Assembly (NCBI RefSeq): GCF_000157895.3
Contig: NC_022663.1
Coordinates: 6,324,001-6,388,000, forward strand
DNA length: 64,000 bases
Origin: Mycobacterium kansasii ATCC 12478
Lineage (GTDB): Bacteria; Actinomycetota; Actinomycetes; Mycobacteriales; Mycobacteriaceae
Direction of reading: 5' to 3'
Within the stretch, counting starts at the first letter, position 1; every line of letters begins with the position of its first letter. Below, in pieces: positions 26,860 to 35,065 of this stretch. Position numbers and translations under genes: made by a program. The notes beneath the pieces were generated by a model, which saw only the letters and a program-made list of their open reading frames with translations, did not search any database and was not told where the DNA came from.

Positions 26860-27674
26860 ATGATCGAGTCAACCGCCTCCCCGGAGGACTACTAGTTCCA
26901 GACCGGCCAGGTGCCGAAGCGGGTCACCGTCAACAGCGTCCTCGCCGACGCCACCCGCCTACGCGACGTATGGATTTAGGCAAAGACGCTGGGGCTGAGG
27001 CATTTTCACGTCATCAAGGTCGGCGCCTACTCGGGCCAGGATTTCAGCCTGGACCCCGCTGAGCTGCCAGATTTCCAAACCGATCTGACCGGGATCTGCA
27101 CCGACATGTTCGCCGATCTCGAGGCCGGCCGCGCACCGATCGACTACCAACCGACTACCAAGATCGTGCGTCGGTTGATGATCCCGCAGCCGGTAACCCG
27201 GTTCTGCGGCGTAGCGGGCAGCTACCTCGGCGCCGCCGCAAACGGCAAGGTTTATCCCTGCTTCCGGCATCTGGGCTCAGCCCGGTACGAGGTTGGCGAT
27301 ACCCGGGGGCGGAGTCGAACGACAACAAGCGTCGAGATTTCATCAGTCACGAGGCCGCCGACGTGGACAACCGCCCGGTCTGTCGCGACTGCTGGGCGCG
27401 CTCTCTACGCGCCGGTGGCTGCTACGCGGATTCCACCGGGTACGGCCCTAATACCGTCGAGCCTCAGAAACACCAATGCCCATTCTGCCGGGCGGAGATC
27501 GAGCAATCGATCCGGTTCTACCGCCGGCTGATCGTCGCCGACCCAACCCATTGTCTGCGGCTATTCGGCGACAACCCGGACGACATCCTCGAAGCGGTTG
27601 GCACGGCGAGTTTTCTGAAGCGGCAGACCTGCTTCGGAGCGCGTTGGCTAACCGCAGGTCGCCTTACTCCATAG
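26860..27674 (+). pseudogene. Decayed radical SAM/SPASM maturase
   Basis: The translation is recognisable but broken. In frame with 26860 the sequence has two internal TAG codons (near 26893 and 26977), then a long stretch with LGLRHFHVIKVGAYSGQ and the SPASM part CGVAGSYLGAAANGKVYPCF. Near 27310 the frame shifts, and the SPASM end continues in another frame with VCRDCWARSL.AGGCYADS and CPFCRAEIEQS. The N-terminal CxxxCxxC core is missing. It follows the NylB-like gene by about 85 bases on the same strand, so ATP-grasp, hydrolase and this maturase may once have been one cluster. It is convergent with the peptide gene at 27648. Confidence 0.75.
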
Positions 27675-27881
27675 CCGATGCTCATAACCGTATTTGGGAG
27701 TGAGACTGTCGCCGTGGCTTGCGGTGTGCAGGAAAAGCTCGCCCGCCTCGTCGACGTTTTCGCTCAATGGGGCCAGGGCTTCTTGGATGCGGGCGGCCAA
27801 CTGTTCGTTGTCAACGTCATCGTTGACCCGCACGGTGAGCGACACGACGACATCGCGGGTCTCCTTGGCTTTGTCTCCCAC
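27648..27881 (-). CDS. 77-residue peptide, candidate precursor of a ribosomally made, modified peptide
   Basis: The GTG start is preceded by AAGGAGG at the ideal distance, one of the strongest ribosome sites in the window, so the short frame is real. Residues 1-50 are acidic and helical (NEQLAARIQEALAPLSENVDEAGELF), like a leader. The last 25 residues change character (GDSLTPKYGYEHRLWSKATCG) with Tyr, His, Trp-Ser-Lys and a Cys near the end. It lies 21 bases after the acyltransferase gene and downstream of a radical SAM enzyme. The W-x-K and Y-x-H triplets are of the kind that radical SAM enzymes crosslink. The precursor role is an inference. Confidence 0.6.
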   Translation of the reverse strand: MGDKAKETRDVVVSLTVRVNDDVDNEQLAARIQEALAPLSENVDEAGELFLHTASHGDSLTPKYGYEHRLWSKATCG

Positions 27882-27902
27882 GGCTTCCTCCTTGGGTCGG
27901 AA

Positions 27903-28742
27903 TTACTGGAGTCCGGCAGCGCTGCGGCTAGGTGAATCATCTGAATTGTGGTGACTGTGCCAGCGCCGATCCAGCGACGGCCACAGTAACCATTGCGACG
28001 GATCCTGGCTGATCATCTGGGTCAGTTCGGCGTTGACCCGGTCGACGCAGCGCTGACGTGAAGTCTGCCCAGATTCGAACTGACACTTCACATGCCATCC
28101 GGTGCCCTCGGGAGCCATCACCACCACGGGATAGTCGTAGCGGGCGACGAGGCCAAAGATTCCGGAAGGCGTGCGGCACTGCCGGCCCAGAAACGGGCTC
28201 CACTCCGCCGAACGGGTGTGTTCGTAGCAGTAATCCAGCATTGCCGCAATCGGCTGTCCGTTGACACAGGCGGCCTCCAGGCGAGAACGCAGGTCGAGAT
28301 CTCCCATCATCACCACGTTGCCGTGGAAGACGGAATTCAGCCAATCGGATCGTCGCGCCACGATGGCGATCGCGCCCCAGCGGCCGCACTGCCGGGCCAG
28401 GCGCGGCCAGCTCCGATGATGCCATCCGACGATCAGGCGGCCGGCGTGGTCAGCCGTGTTTGGTGCCGGATCTCGTTGCGCCTCTTTCCATTCGGTCGCC
28501 GCCCGCAGGTAGAAGTCGGCCCAGGCGGACAGCCAGGAGTGTTTGTCGAAACCTGCGGAGAATGTCGGGGCGGCCACGGCTTGGCAGACGATCTCCCAAA
28601 CCCACCGGACCTTGTTGACCAACGCTTGGTTCAGCGCGAGCGCGCCCATGGTGCTCAGTTGAGCGGCGCGTCCGACACCCCGACTGTCCAGAGCGGCTTT
28701 GACGGCAACGACTACCGATTCATCATCGGTCAGCTCAAACAT
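27903..28742 (-). CDS. LpxL/HtrB-like lysophospholipid-type acyltransferase
   Basis: 279 residues with the layout of the LpxL acyltransferase family: a GRLIVGWHH stretch near 101-109 where the HxxxxE/D motif is expected, VARRSDWLN, PIAAMLDYCYEHT, FLGRQCRTPSGIFGLVARYDYPVVVMAP, and the C-terminal DPSQWLLWPSLDRRW that matches the usual PEQW..H.RW. The catalytic motif is not canonical: H108/H109 are present but the partner acid is not obvious. It overlaps the radical SAM gene by 13 bases, so the two are one unit. It may transfer a fatty acyl chain to the small peptide or to a lipid. Identification is by motif order and is moderate. Confidence 0.6.
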   Translation of the reverse strand: MFELTDDESVVVAVKAALDSRGVGRAAQLSTMGALALNQALVNKVRWVWEIVCQAVAAPTFSAGFDKHSWLSAWADFYLRAATEWKEAQRDPAPNTADHAGRLIVGWHHRSWPRLARQCGRWGAIAIVARRSDWLNSVFHGNVVMMGDLDLRSRLEAACVNGQPIAAMLDYCYEHTRSAEWSPFLGRQCRTPSGIFGLVARYDYPVVVMAPEGTGWHVKCQFESGQTSRQRCVDRVNAELTQMISQDPSQWLLWPSLDRRWHSHHNSDDSPSRSAAGLQ

Positions 28743-30205
28743 GTGCTGACCACCTCAGCCTCGCGCCGTTGCTCGTGCAGTCGAAAGTAGCTCAGCAGCG
28801 GCTGCCGCTCGGGCGGCGCGGCGACCTCCTCCAGCAGGATCGGGTAGAGCCACGTCGAGATCGCGCATTCGACCGAACTCACCGAATCTGCTGATCCCGA
28901 CTCTGCAATTGCTTTGGCCACGCAGGTGCCGCCGCACAGGCCGAACAGCGCGCAGGTGGCGCACGGCGTTCCGCTGGATCGCAATCTCGAGTGCCGGTCG
29001 ACGATTGCCAGCCTCTTACGGTGACCGGCCTCGGGCATCGGTTCTCCGGGGCCTGCCAGCTCAAAGTACGGATCATAAACGCAATCGCATGATCTGATCG
29101 CGCCTTCGGCGTCGAGCACGACGAATTCGGCAGCGGCGCCGCACGGTCCCTTGGCGCACAGGTCTCGCGGCTGGAATGTGAACAAATTCTTGATTCTGGT
29201 CAGCAGCGGATGGAAGGCCAGCTGCGTCAGTTCGCCAGTTGCCACCAAGTCGGCGAATCGGCGCATGAGATCGACCGCTTCCTGTGGGGTCAGTTGCTGG
29301 TCGCCGGCGTCGACGCCCCTGCCCGTTCGGTCGAGAAAACCTACTGCCAGGCCGCCGATCTCGTGTTCTTGAAGCCAGAGCGCAAAGCTGGGCAGCCGAG
29401 GTGCCGATGCCTTGGTCGCGACGGCCAGAAATCCGCAGCGATCTCTGGCGAACGCCGGGTACTCACGCAGGAGCTGCCGGACGGCTTGCAGCGGCGTCGG
29501 CCCATGCCTGACGACGCGCAGCGAATTGGCCTCTTCGTCCGACCCGTCCAGCGAGATTCCTACCGAAAACGATTCTCGCTCAAGGTAATCCACCACGGCC
29601 GGAGTGAAGAAGAGGCCATTCGTCTGAATCGAAAACGACACCAGGTGACCCACTGCGGCCGCACGCTCGCGAGCATAGCTCACGGTGCGTTTGATCTGGT
29701 CCCAACGCAACAGCGGCTCACCGCCGTGGAAAGCTATCGACAGATGGGAATTACGAGCGATGAGGACGTCCACCAACTCATGGATGCGGTCGTCGTCCAA
29801 TCGTGCCCGAAAGCGGGTCTTGTCATAGTCATAGCAATAGGTGCAGGCGATATTGCACCCTCCGGTGAGCTTCAGCAGCAGCGCATTCGGCGCATCAGGC
29901 CTGGAGCGCACGGTCTTCGGATTCGGACGTCCGTCGGACAAGAGAAGACCGGCTGCCCACAGTTGTCGCAGCAGGGCGGCCGACGCCGGGTCCGCATCGG
30001 CCAACCGCGGCGCTCGTGGCCGGGCGAAGAAATCTGCAAGGATGTCGTACACCGGAGCCGGGACGATGCACCAGCCCGAGTTGAGGTCCCCAAGAATCGC
30101 GATCCGGTTACCGCTCAGCTTCCAACAACGATGGCTGGCCAGCCTCAGTGAGCCGCCGAGCGGTGGCGTTTCGTCGTAAAGCTGTGTCAGGGCTGGCTCA
30201 CCCAT
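28730..30205 (-). CDS. Radical SAM/SPASM peptide maturase with PqqD-like N-terminal domain
   Basis: 491 residues. The [4Fe-4S] SAM motif is C117xxxC121xxC124 in LTGGCNIACTYCYDYDK, followed by FHGGEPLL and SIQTNGLFF. The C-terminal SPASM part has C350, C355, C373, C375, C415, C418, C424, C428 and C447, enough for two auxiliary clusters. Residues about 25-90 (CWKLSGNRIAILGD ... LWAAGLLLSDG) have the length and pattern of a PqqD-like RiPP recognition element fused to the enzyme. Such enzymes crosslink or oxidise peptides. First gene of an operon with the acyltransferase and the 77-residue peptide. Confidence 0.85.
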   Translation of the reverse strand: MGEPALTQLYDETPPLGGSLRLASHRCWKLSGNRIAILGDLNSGWCIVPAPVYDILADFFARPRAPRLADADPASAALLRQLWAAGLLLSDGRPNPKTVRSRPDAPNALLLKLTGGCNIACTYCYDYDKTRFRARLDDDRIHELVDVLIARNSHLSIAFHGGEPLLRWDQIKRTVSYARERAAAVGHLVSFSIQTNGLFFTPAVVDYLERESFSVGISLDGSDEEANSLRVVRHGPTPLQAVRQLLREYPAFARDRCGFLAVATKASAPRLPSFALWLQEHEIGGLAVGFLDRTGRGVDAGDQQLTPQEAVDLMRRFADLVATGELTQLAFHPLLTRIKNLFTFQPRDLCAKGPCGAAAEFVVLDAEGAIRSCDCVYDPYFELAGPGEPMPEAGHRKRLAIVDRHSRLRSSGTPCATCALFGLCGGTCVAKAIAESGSADSVSSVECAISTWLYPILLEEVAAPPERQPLLSYFRLHEQRREAEVVSTCLS

Positions 30206-30611
30206 GAGGGTTCGGGTTACCCATCGCAGCTCTCATAGGGTGACCGGATGCGATCATCGCAGGCATCGGCGTGCTCCTCGAGGACTCACGGAACACTGTC
30301 TCTGCGATCGTAGGCAGCCTGGTTGCTCCGATGAAAGACCTAACGGGCACAAATGTCGGCAGGCCGATTGGTTTGGGCCGGCAACATGGTCGGCAAGGTT
30401 GCGGGGCAATGGCGAGATCGGTGGTCAGCAACCTGCGGGGTCCTGGCCGACGTGCGGCGCCGCCGCTCATGTGTGGTCGTTGGCGCCGCCGGCGGCTTCG
30501 CCCGGGCTCCGGCCAGGCCGGTGATTCATCGTCGCTTCCGGTCCCACTCCGGGAGCACCGGACTCGAAAACAAGGCGGATTCACTCACCGGGGATCACTC
30601 CCGAGTCGCAT
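30206..30611. other. Intergenic region between the radical SAM operon and the GH3 gene
   Basis: No gene can be supported. Both neighbours are on the minus strand, so this must hold the promoter of the radical SAM operon. Frames on the + strand (for example a VLLEDSRNTVSAIVGSL stretch from 30270) are broken within 30-60 codons and may be a remnant of an unidentified gene. Confidence 0.4.
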
Positions 30612-32879
30612 TTACCCGCCTTGGAGGGTGACGGCTGCTGCCTGAGGCAGGTCGCGCGAAGAGTTTCCTGCCCATATCGAATATTCTCCGGGGATAAGCC
30701 GGAATGCGTTGCGGTCAACGTCGTAGATGGAAAGAAGCAGCGGTTCCACATGTACGGTGACGGCTTTCGACTCACCAGGTTCGAGTGCGACCTTTTTCCA
30801 GCCGATCAGCCTGCGCGGAGGCTCTTGCGCACTTTCAGGCAAACCCGCGTAGATTTCGGCTATCTCCTCTCCGGCGCGCCTGCCGGTATTGGTGACGCGG
30901 ACGGTGACGTCAAGTGCGTCTCCAGGAGTGACGCTCAGTTCCGAGTAAGAGAAGGTGGTGTAGGACAGGCCAAATCCAAACGGAAACAGCGGCGTCCTAT
31001 TCTCCGCGTCATACCATTTGTAGCCGACCTTCAGGCCTTCGTCATAATGCACATCGAAGACTTTTTCGCCAGCCCTGGGGCCGGGTAAGCCGGGCGTGGG
31101 GGCACGTGGCTCGGCCGGCGGTTTCGTCGCGTCGGGATGTGGCATATCAGCCTCGCTTTTCGGAAACGTGATCGGCAGCTTGCCGGACGGGTTGGCATCG
31201 CCGAAAAGAATGGCGGCTATCGCCTGTCCGCCACGTATGCCCGGATACCACGATTCAAGCACGGCGCTCACCCGATCCAGCCATGGCATGGTTACCGCTC
31301 CTCCCGTCTCAAGCACCACGATGGTATGCGGATTGGCGGCCACGACGGCCTGGATCAGCGCGTCCTGATTGTAGGGGAGGGAGAGGTCGGGAAGATCGGT
31401 ACCTTCCGATTCATGCTGGACAGCAAAGACAATCGCGACTTCGGAGGATTTTGCCACCGCGGCCGCGGAGGCCGGATCGTTTCCGGGATTATATTCAACT
31501 TTTGCCTGAGGGGCTCGCTGGGTAATAGCATCTAATGGCGGCGAGCGGTGATAGACCCATTCCGGGGGGAGCGCCATGATATCGCCGCTATTGACGCCGG
31601 GCGTAATAACGGGATTGCCTCCGGCGGGATCGACCTGGGCCGAACCACCACCCGAGATGACACCAACGTCGGCACGGCCGCCAATGACCGCGATGGATTT
31701 GATCGAGGACGCGTCCAGTGGCAGTTGGTTCTCCGCATTCTTCAGAAGCACTGCGCCAGCCTCCTCAACCCGCTGCGCGACCTTGAAGCCATGCATTACG
31801 TCGACCACCTTCGGATGCGCAGGATAGTCGATGACCCCAGCGGCGAATTCAGTGCGAAGGACGCGGTGAACCATGGAGTTCAGCTGGTGCTGGGAAATCT
31901 CTCCGTCCTGAACCGCTTTTTTGAGTGGTTCGCCGAAATAGTCGTTGCCCGGCATTTCGATGTCAAGCCCGGCTCCGGCCGCTTTCACAGTGCTGTGCGT
32001 TCCGCCCCAATCGGAAACGACGAAGCCTTTGAATCCCCAGGCCTCCCTGAGGACATCGTGGAGGAGGTAATCGTTCTCGCACGCATACGTGCCGTTGATC
32101 AAGTTGTAGGAGCACATCACCGCTCCGACGTCTGAATTACGGATGCCGATCTGAAAGGCGAGCAAGTCTGACTCCTGCATCGAACGCTTGCCGATAATGG
32201 CGTTGGCGAAGTGGCGGCCATCTTCCTGGTCGTTGACTGCATAGTGCTTGATGTTGCCGATCACATGCTGATTCTGCAGACCTTTAATTTCCTCACCGAC
32301 CAGGGTGCCGGCGAGGATCGGATCCTCACCTTTGTATTCGAAGGTGCGGCCATTACGCGGTTCACGGGTAAGGTTTACTCCGCCGCCCAACGACATGTTG
32401 AAGCCCTGGTCGCGAAGCTCGGTGCCGATGAGGTTGCCGTATTCGTATGCGATTTCTGGATCCCAGCTCGAGGCTTCAGCCACGCCGGAAGGCAGCGCCG
32501 TGGAATAGCGGCTACGCGGGGCTCCACGCGCAACACCAACGGCGGCATCGGACATCTGCAGGTCTGGAATCCCCAAGCGCTCGATACCGGGGATGAAACC
32601 CGCGCCCCCAAGAGAGCGCACACCAGGCACTGACGTGGTTCCCTCAAGAAGGATCCGCCATCCCAAGCCGTGAAGCAACTGCACTTTTTCGTCGAGCGTC
32701 ATCTGCTGGATGACCAGATCAGCCCGCTCATCCGGAGAGAGATATTTGTTTTCCCATGGGCGTATGGGCCCGGTATTTATGGGCTGTCCGAATTGCGTGT
32801 AGATTGGAGCCGAGGCGGCAAGAAAGAGGAACGCCAGTAGGAGATTCGCTGCTTTCAGCAAAGACCTGCGCATAATCAT
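30612..32879 (-). CDS. Glycoside hydrolase family 3 beta-glucosidase-type enzyme, exported
   Basis: 755 residues. A signal peptide (MIMRRSLLKAANLLLAFLFL, cleavage near 23-30) precedes a GH3 N-terminal barrel with the substrate motif KHY (211-213) and nucleophile D290 in GFVVSDWGG, then the second GH3 domain (SIAVIGGRADVGVISGGGS) and a C-terminal Fn3-like domain ending IYDVDRNAFRLIPGEYSIWAG. Full length and apparently intact. Base use is clearly less GC-rich at third positions than in its neighbours (many AAT, GAT, TTC/TTT and ATA codons), and GH3 enzymes of this layout are typical of soil Acidobacteria or Proteobacteria. Acquisition by transfer is likely. It probably releases sugars from plant or microbial glycans. 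Confidence 0.9.
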   Translation of the reverse strand: MIMRRSLLKAANLLLAFLFLAASAPIYTQFGQPINTGPIRPWENKYLSPDERADLVIQQMTLDEKVQLLHGLGWRILLEGTTSVPGVRSLGGAGFIPGIERLGIPDLQMSDAAVGVARGAPRSRYSTALPSGVAEASSWDPEIAYEYGNLIGTELRDQGFNMSLGGGVNLTREPRNGRTFEYKGEDPILAGTLVGEEIKGLQNQHVIGNIKHYAVNDQEDGRHFANAIIGKRSMQESDLLAFQIGIRNSDVGAVMCSYNLINGTYACENDYLLHDVLREAWGFKGFVVSDWGGTHSTVKAAGAGLDIEMPGNDYFGEPLKKAVQDGEISQHQLNSMVHRVLRTEFAAGVIDYPAHPKVVDVMHGFKVAQRVEEAGAVLLKNAENQLPLDASSIKSIAVIGGRADVGVISGGGSAQVDPAGGNPVITPGVNSGDIMALPPEWVYHRSPPLDAITQRAPQAKVEYNPGNDPASAAAVAKSSEVAIVFAVQHESEGTDLPDLSLPYNQDALIQAVVAANPHTIVVLETGGAVTMPWLDRVSAVLESWYPGIRGGQAIAAILFGDANPSGKLPITFPKSEADMPHPDATKPPAEPRAPTPGLPGPRAGEKVFDVHYDEGLKVGYKWYDAENRTPLFPFGFGLSYTTFSYSELSVTPGDALDVTVRVTNTGRRAGEEIAEIYAGLPESAQEPPRRLIGWKKVALEPGESKAVTVHVEPLLLSIYDVDRNAFRLIPGEYSIWAGNSSRDLPQAAAVTLQGG

Positions 32880-33154
32880 CTATCGTGCTCCATAAACCTC
32901 GTCAGACCGATCAGCTCCTATCGTTTCGGTTTTGCTTCCTTGTGCACCATCGACCATCGCAACCAGGCCACCAGATCACCCGCTGCGCGCCTGCGCTTGT
33001 AGGCAATGAGGTTCGGCTTCGCCCGTTCTCCAGTAAAGGGCCTTTGGCCCTGATGCGTTTCCAGAGTGCCCCGTTCCTTACCTCGACTACCGACCACTCG
33101 ACCCGCAACAGCTGACAACCCCGACCGGCAGACGTTTCTGGGTGCCTGCGGGTG
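32880..33154. other. Intergenic region with a GC hairpin
   Basis: Upstream of the GH3 gene and before the right repeat. AGGGCC-TTT-GGCCCT at 33037-33051 is a perfect six-base-pair hairpin with a three-base loop. No T-run follows directly, so it is only a weak terminator candidate. No gene with coding signature is seen. Confidence 0.4.
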
Positions 33155-33190
33155 TCAGGCCCGGGCGGACCGGGTAGGGCTGCCGGTGTG

Positions 33191-33695
33191 ATGAACAAGC
33201 AGGAGTTGGCTCGGGAGCGTGGCCACTCCGGCGCCCAGACGCTGCTCTCCGGCTCCATGGCCTGGCTCGCCTACAACGGACACGATGGCTTCCCGCGGGT
33301 CGTCCCGGTCGGGTTTACTGGACCGGCGACCGCATCGTTGTCTCCACGGCACCGACCTCCCCGAAAGCCCGTGCGCTTTCGCGCCGTCCGCAGGTTGCAT
33401 TGACGATCGACACCGGCTCCACCCCGCAAGGGGCGAAGGCCCTGTTGGTGCGTGGCCTCGCCACATCGGAAACCGTCGAGCCACATTGGAAACCGTCGAC
33501 GGCGTCACCGACGAGTACCTCGCGGCAGCGAGGAGGTCAATGAGCGAACCCCAACTTGGCGAGTTCGAACGTAGCGTGCGGTCGACGTATGAGCAGATGG
33601 TGCGCATCTCGGTCAAGCCGCGCTAGGCGCGGCTTTATGACTTTGGCGCCGGCCGGTTACCGGCTTTCCGCGCGAAGCTGGTCAAGGATGGTTAG
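33191..33695 (+). pseudogene. Broken copy of the flavin split-barrel gene (right direct repeat)
   Basis: Aligned with 23408-23893 the copy is the same length but disabled. One base is lost near 33313 (GGGTTTACTGG instead of GGGTTCTACTGG). A 20-base tandem duplication of GCCACATCGGAAACCGTCGA lies near 33462-33501. TGG becomes TAG at about 33624. The frame ends at the same relative position. The repeat similarity also covers the bases upstream of the start, from about 33155. It marks the right edge of the accessory region. Confidence 0.85.
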
Positions 33696-34018
33696 CCAGA
33701 CTCTGGTCCGGGCATTGCACCGCGGAAGCGAATGGGGACCCGGTGGTGATGCCGTCACAGCCGGAGCGTGCTGTGTTGTCGCTGGTGTCAGGTGGCTGCC
33801 GCCGCGTGCTCCCCGCGAAGCCGCGGCCGCATCGGGTTCATCGAATTGTTAAGCAGTGCAAAGCTTATCGGTAGGGAACTCGGGGTGCCGCCGGGATCCA
33901 GCAACTGCATGTCACGGGATGCGATGTTGGCAGTCTGCGAGTAACCCACCACGTTCACGCGCCGACGGCGACGTGTGCACTGAGCGCGCCCGCGTCGGCG
34001 GCCTCGGGGTCGGCGCCA
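33696..34018. other. Intergenic region right of the accessory segment
   Basis: I see no gene here. Frames on both strands are short and lack coding character. It may include the remaining DNA of a truncated 3' end of the DUF2293 gene that follows on the minus strand. Confidence 0.4.
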
Positions 34019-34753
34019 TCACGGCCCGTCGCACTTGTCGCGCTCCCGGCGTCGGAGCCGCAACTCGGCGTCGGAGAGGCATTCCTGCTCGGCCCGTTCG
34101 ATGGCCTCCGGCTCGGCGAGGATGCCCTGGCGTTCGTAGCGGTTGCGTGAACGACTCCACCGCACCACCACCGCCGAAAGCCGGCTGATCTTCTTGGCCC
34201 GACGGGTAAGCGCGGCATCACCAGACGGCAGGAACTCGAGATGGCCCAGGTCGGCGCAGTCCAGGCAGCGGGGTCCGTCGTCCTCCATGAACAGCAGGTC
34301 GCCGGTGCCATCGCACGCCGCGCAGGTCCACTCTTTGAGCGGCGAGATCACCACGAGATCCGGTGGACGGCTCTGCCGCCTGATCGCGTCCTGAGACAGG
34401 TCCGGAGAAACCCAGTGGGTACGGTAGGCGCGCTCGACGGCGGCATCGCCGGTGACGCTGAACCGCAGCTCGCGGCGGTCCCGGGTGCGGGCAATGTAAT
34501 CGCTATCCGACGGATGGAGCCCGCGGTTCTGCGCCCACTGCCGCAACGCCGCCATCGCTGCCGCGACCTTGGCCGGGTTGACCTGCATGAGTTGCTCCAG
34601 GGCTGCCACACGACCCTGCCGCCAGATGTCGAGCCGCGACGGCGCAAGCCAGTTCAGGCCGACCAACACGTCGATCGCGCTGACGAATCGCCGTTCCGCG
34701 AGTACGGCCTCGGCCGCTCGCGTGACGCGCTGTTCCAGGTCCTGCGGTGTCAT
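34019..34753 (-). CDS. DUF2293-type protein, probably truncated at the C-terminus
   Basis: 244 residues from the ATG at 34753 (an upstream ATG at 34813 adds 20 residues without character). The N-terminal 120 residues are helical and the middle has a zinc-ribbon-like CAACDGTG ... CLDC. The following SAVVVRWSRSRNRYERQGIL segment is the DUF2293 signature. In the family the helical part after RRRERD continues further; here it stops at KCDGP, so the end may be lost by frameshift. DUF2293 function is unknown. The gene lies next to the accessory region, and this may be collateral damage. Confidence 0.65.
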   Translation of the reverse strand: MTPQDLEQRVTRAAEAVLAERRFVSAIDVLVGLNWLAPSRLDIWRQGRVAALEQLMQVNPAKVAAAMAALRQWAQNRGLHPSDSDYIARTRDRRELRFSVTGDAAVERAYRTHWVSPDLSQDAIRRQSRPPDLVVISPLKEWTCAACDGTGDLLFMEDDGPRCLDCADLGHLEFLPSGDAALTRRAKKISRLSAVVVRWSRSRNRYERQGILAEPEAIERAEQECLSDAELRLRRRERDKCDGP

Positions 34754-35065
34754 AGACGGGCCAAGCCTACCCGCCGGGTGAGCTCGGCGAAACGGCGGCC
34801 ACCCGTAGACCACACCATCAGCTTTCCGAAAGCACTAGTGGCACAGGGATTCTCAACACCAACCGGCGGAACGGCCGGTAACCCGGAATGCATGCAGGCG
34901 GCTACCCGACCGCCGAGGACGCTGCATGACCCAGGCGCCCATCGTCCGCTCCCGTTGCCCGTTGGCCGCCACGCCGGACATGCGCCCACGGCGTGGGCTC
35001 AACGGTGATTTCCAGAGCCTCCGCAGCGAGCGGCGCCTGCTTGCTCTGATCGACCGATCAGCCGA
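34754..35065. other. Intergenic region with a short palindrome
   Basis: Holds the promoter of the DUF2293 gene and the 3' side of the secreted-protein gene. CTGATCG-AC-CGATCAG at 35046-35061 is a perfect seven-base inverted repeat just after that stop; it could be an operator or a weak hairpin. No gene seen. Confidence 0.35.

Noticed and set aside
30198..30645. Overlapping short frames on both strands between the radical SAM and GH3 genes
   Set aside because: Each is broken quickly, none has a ribosome site, and none resembles a known family well enough.
33037..33051. Hairpin AGGGCC-TTT-GGCCCT as an intrinsic terminator
   Set aside because: No T-run follows and the loop is very short; both neighbouring genes point away, so a terminator role is doubtful.
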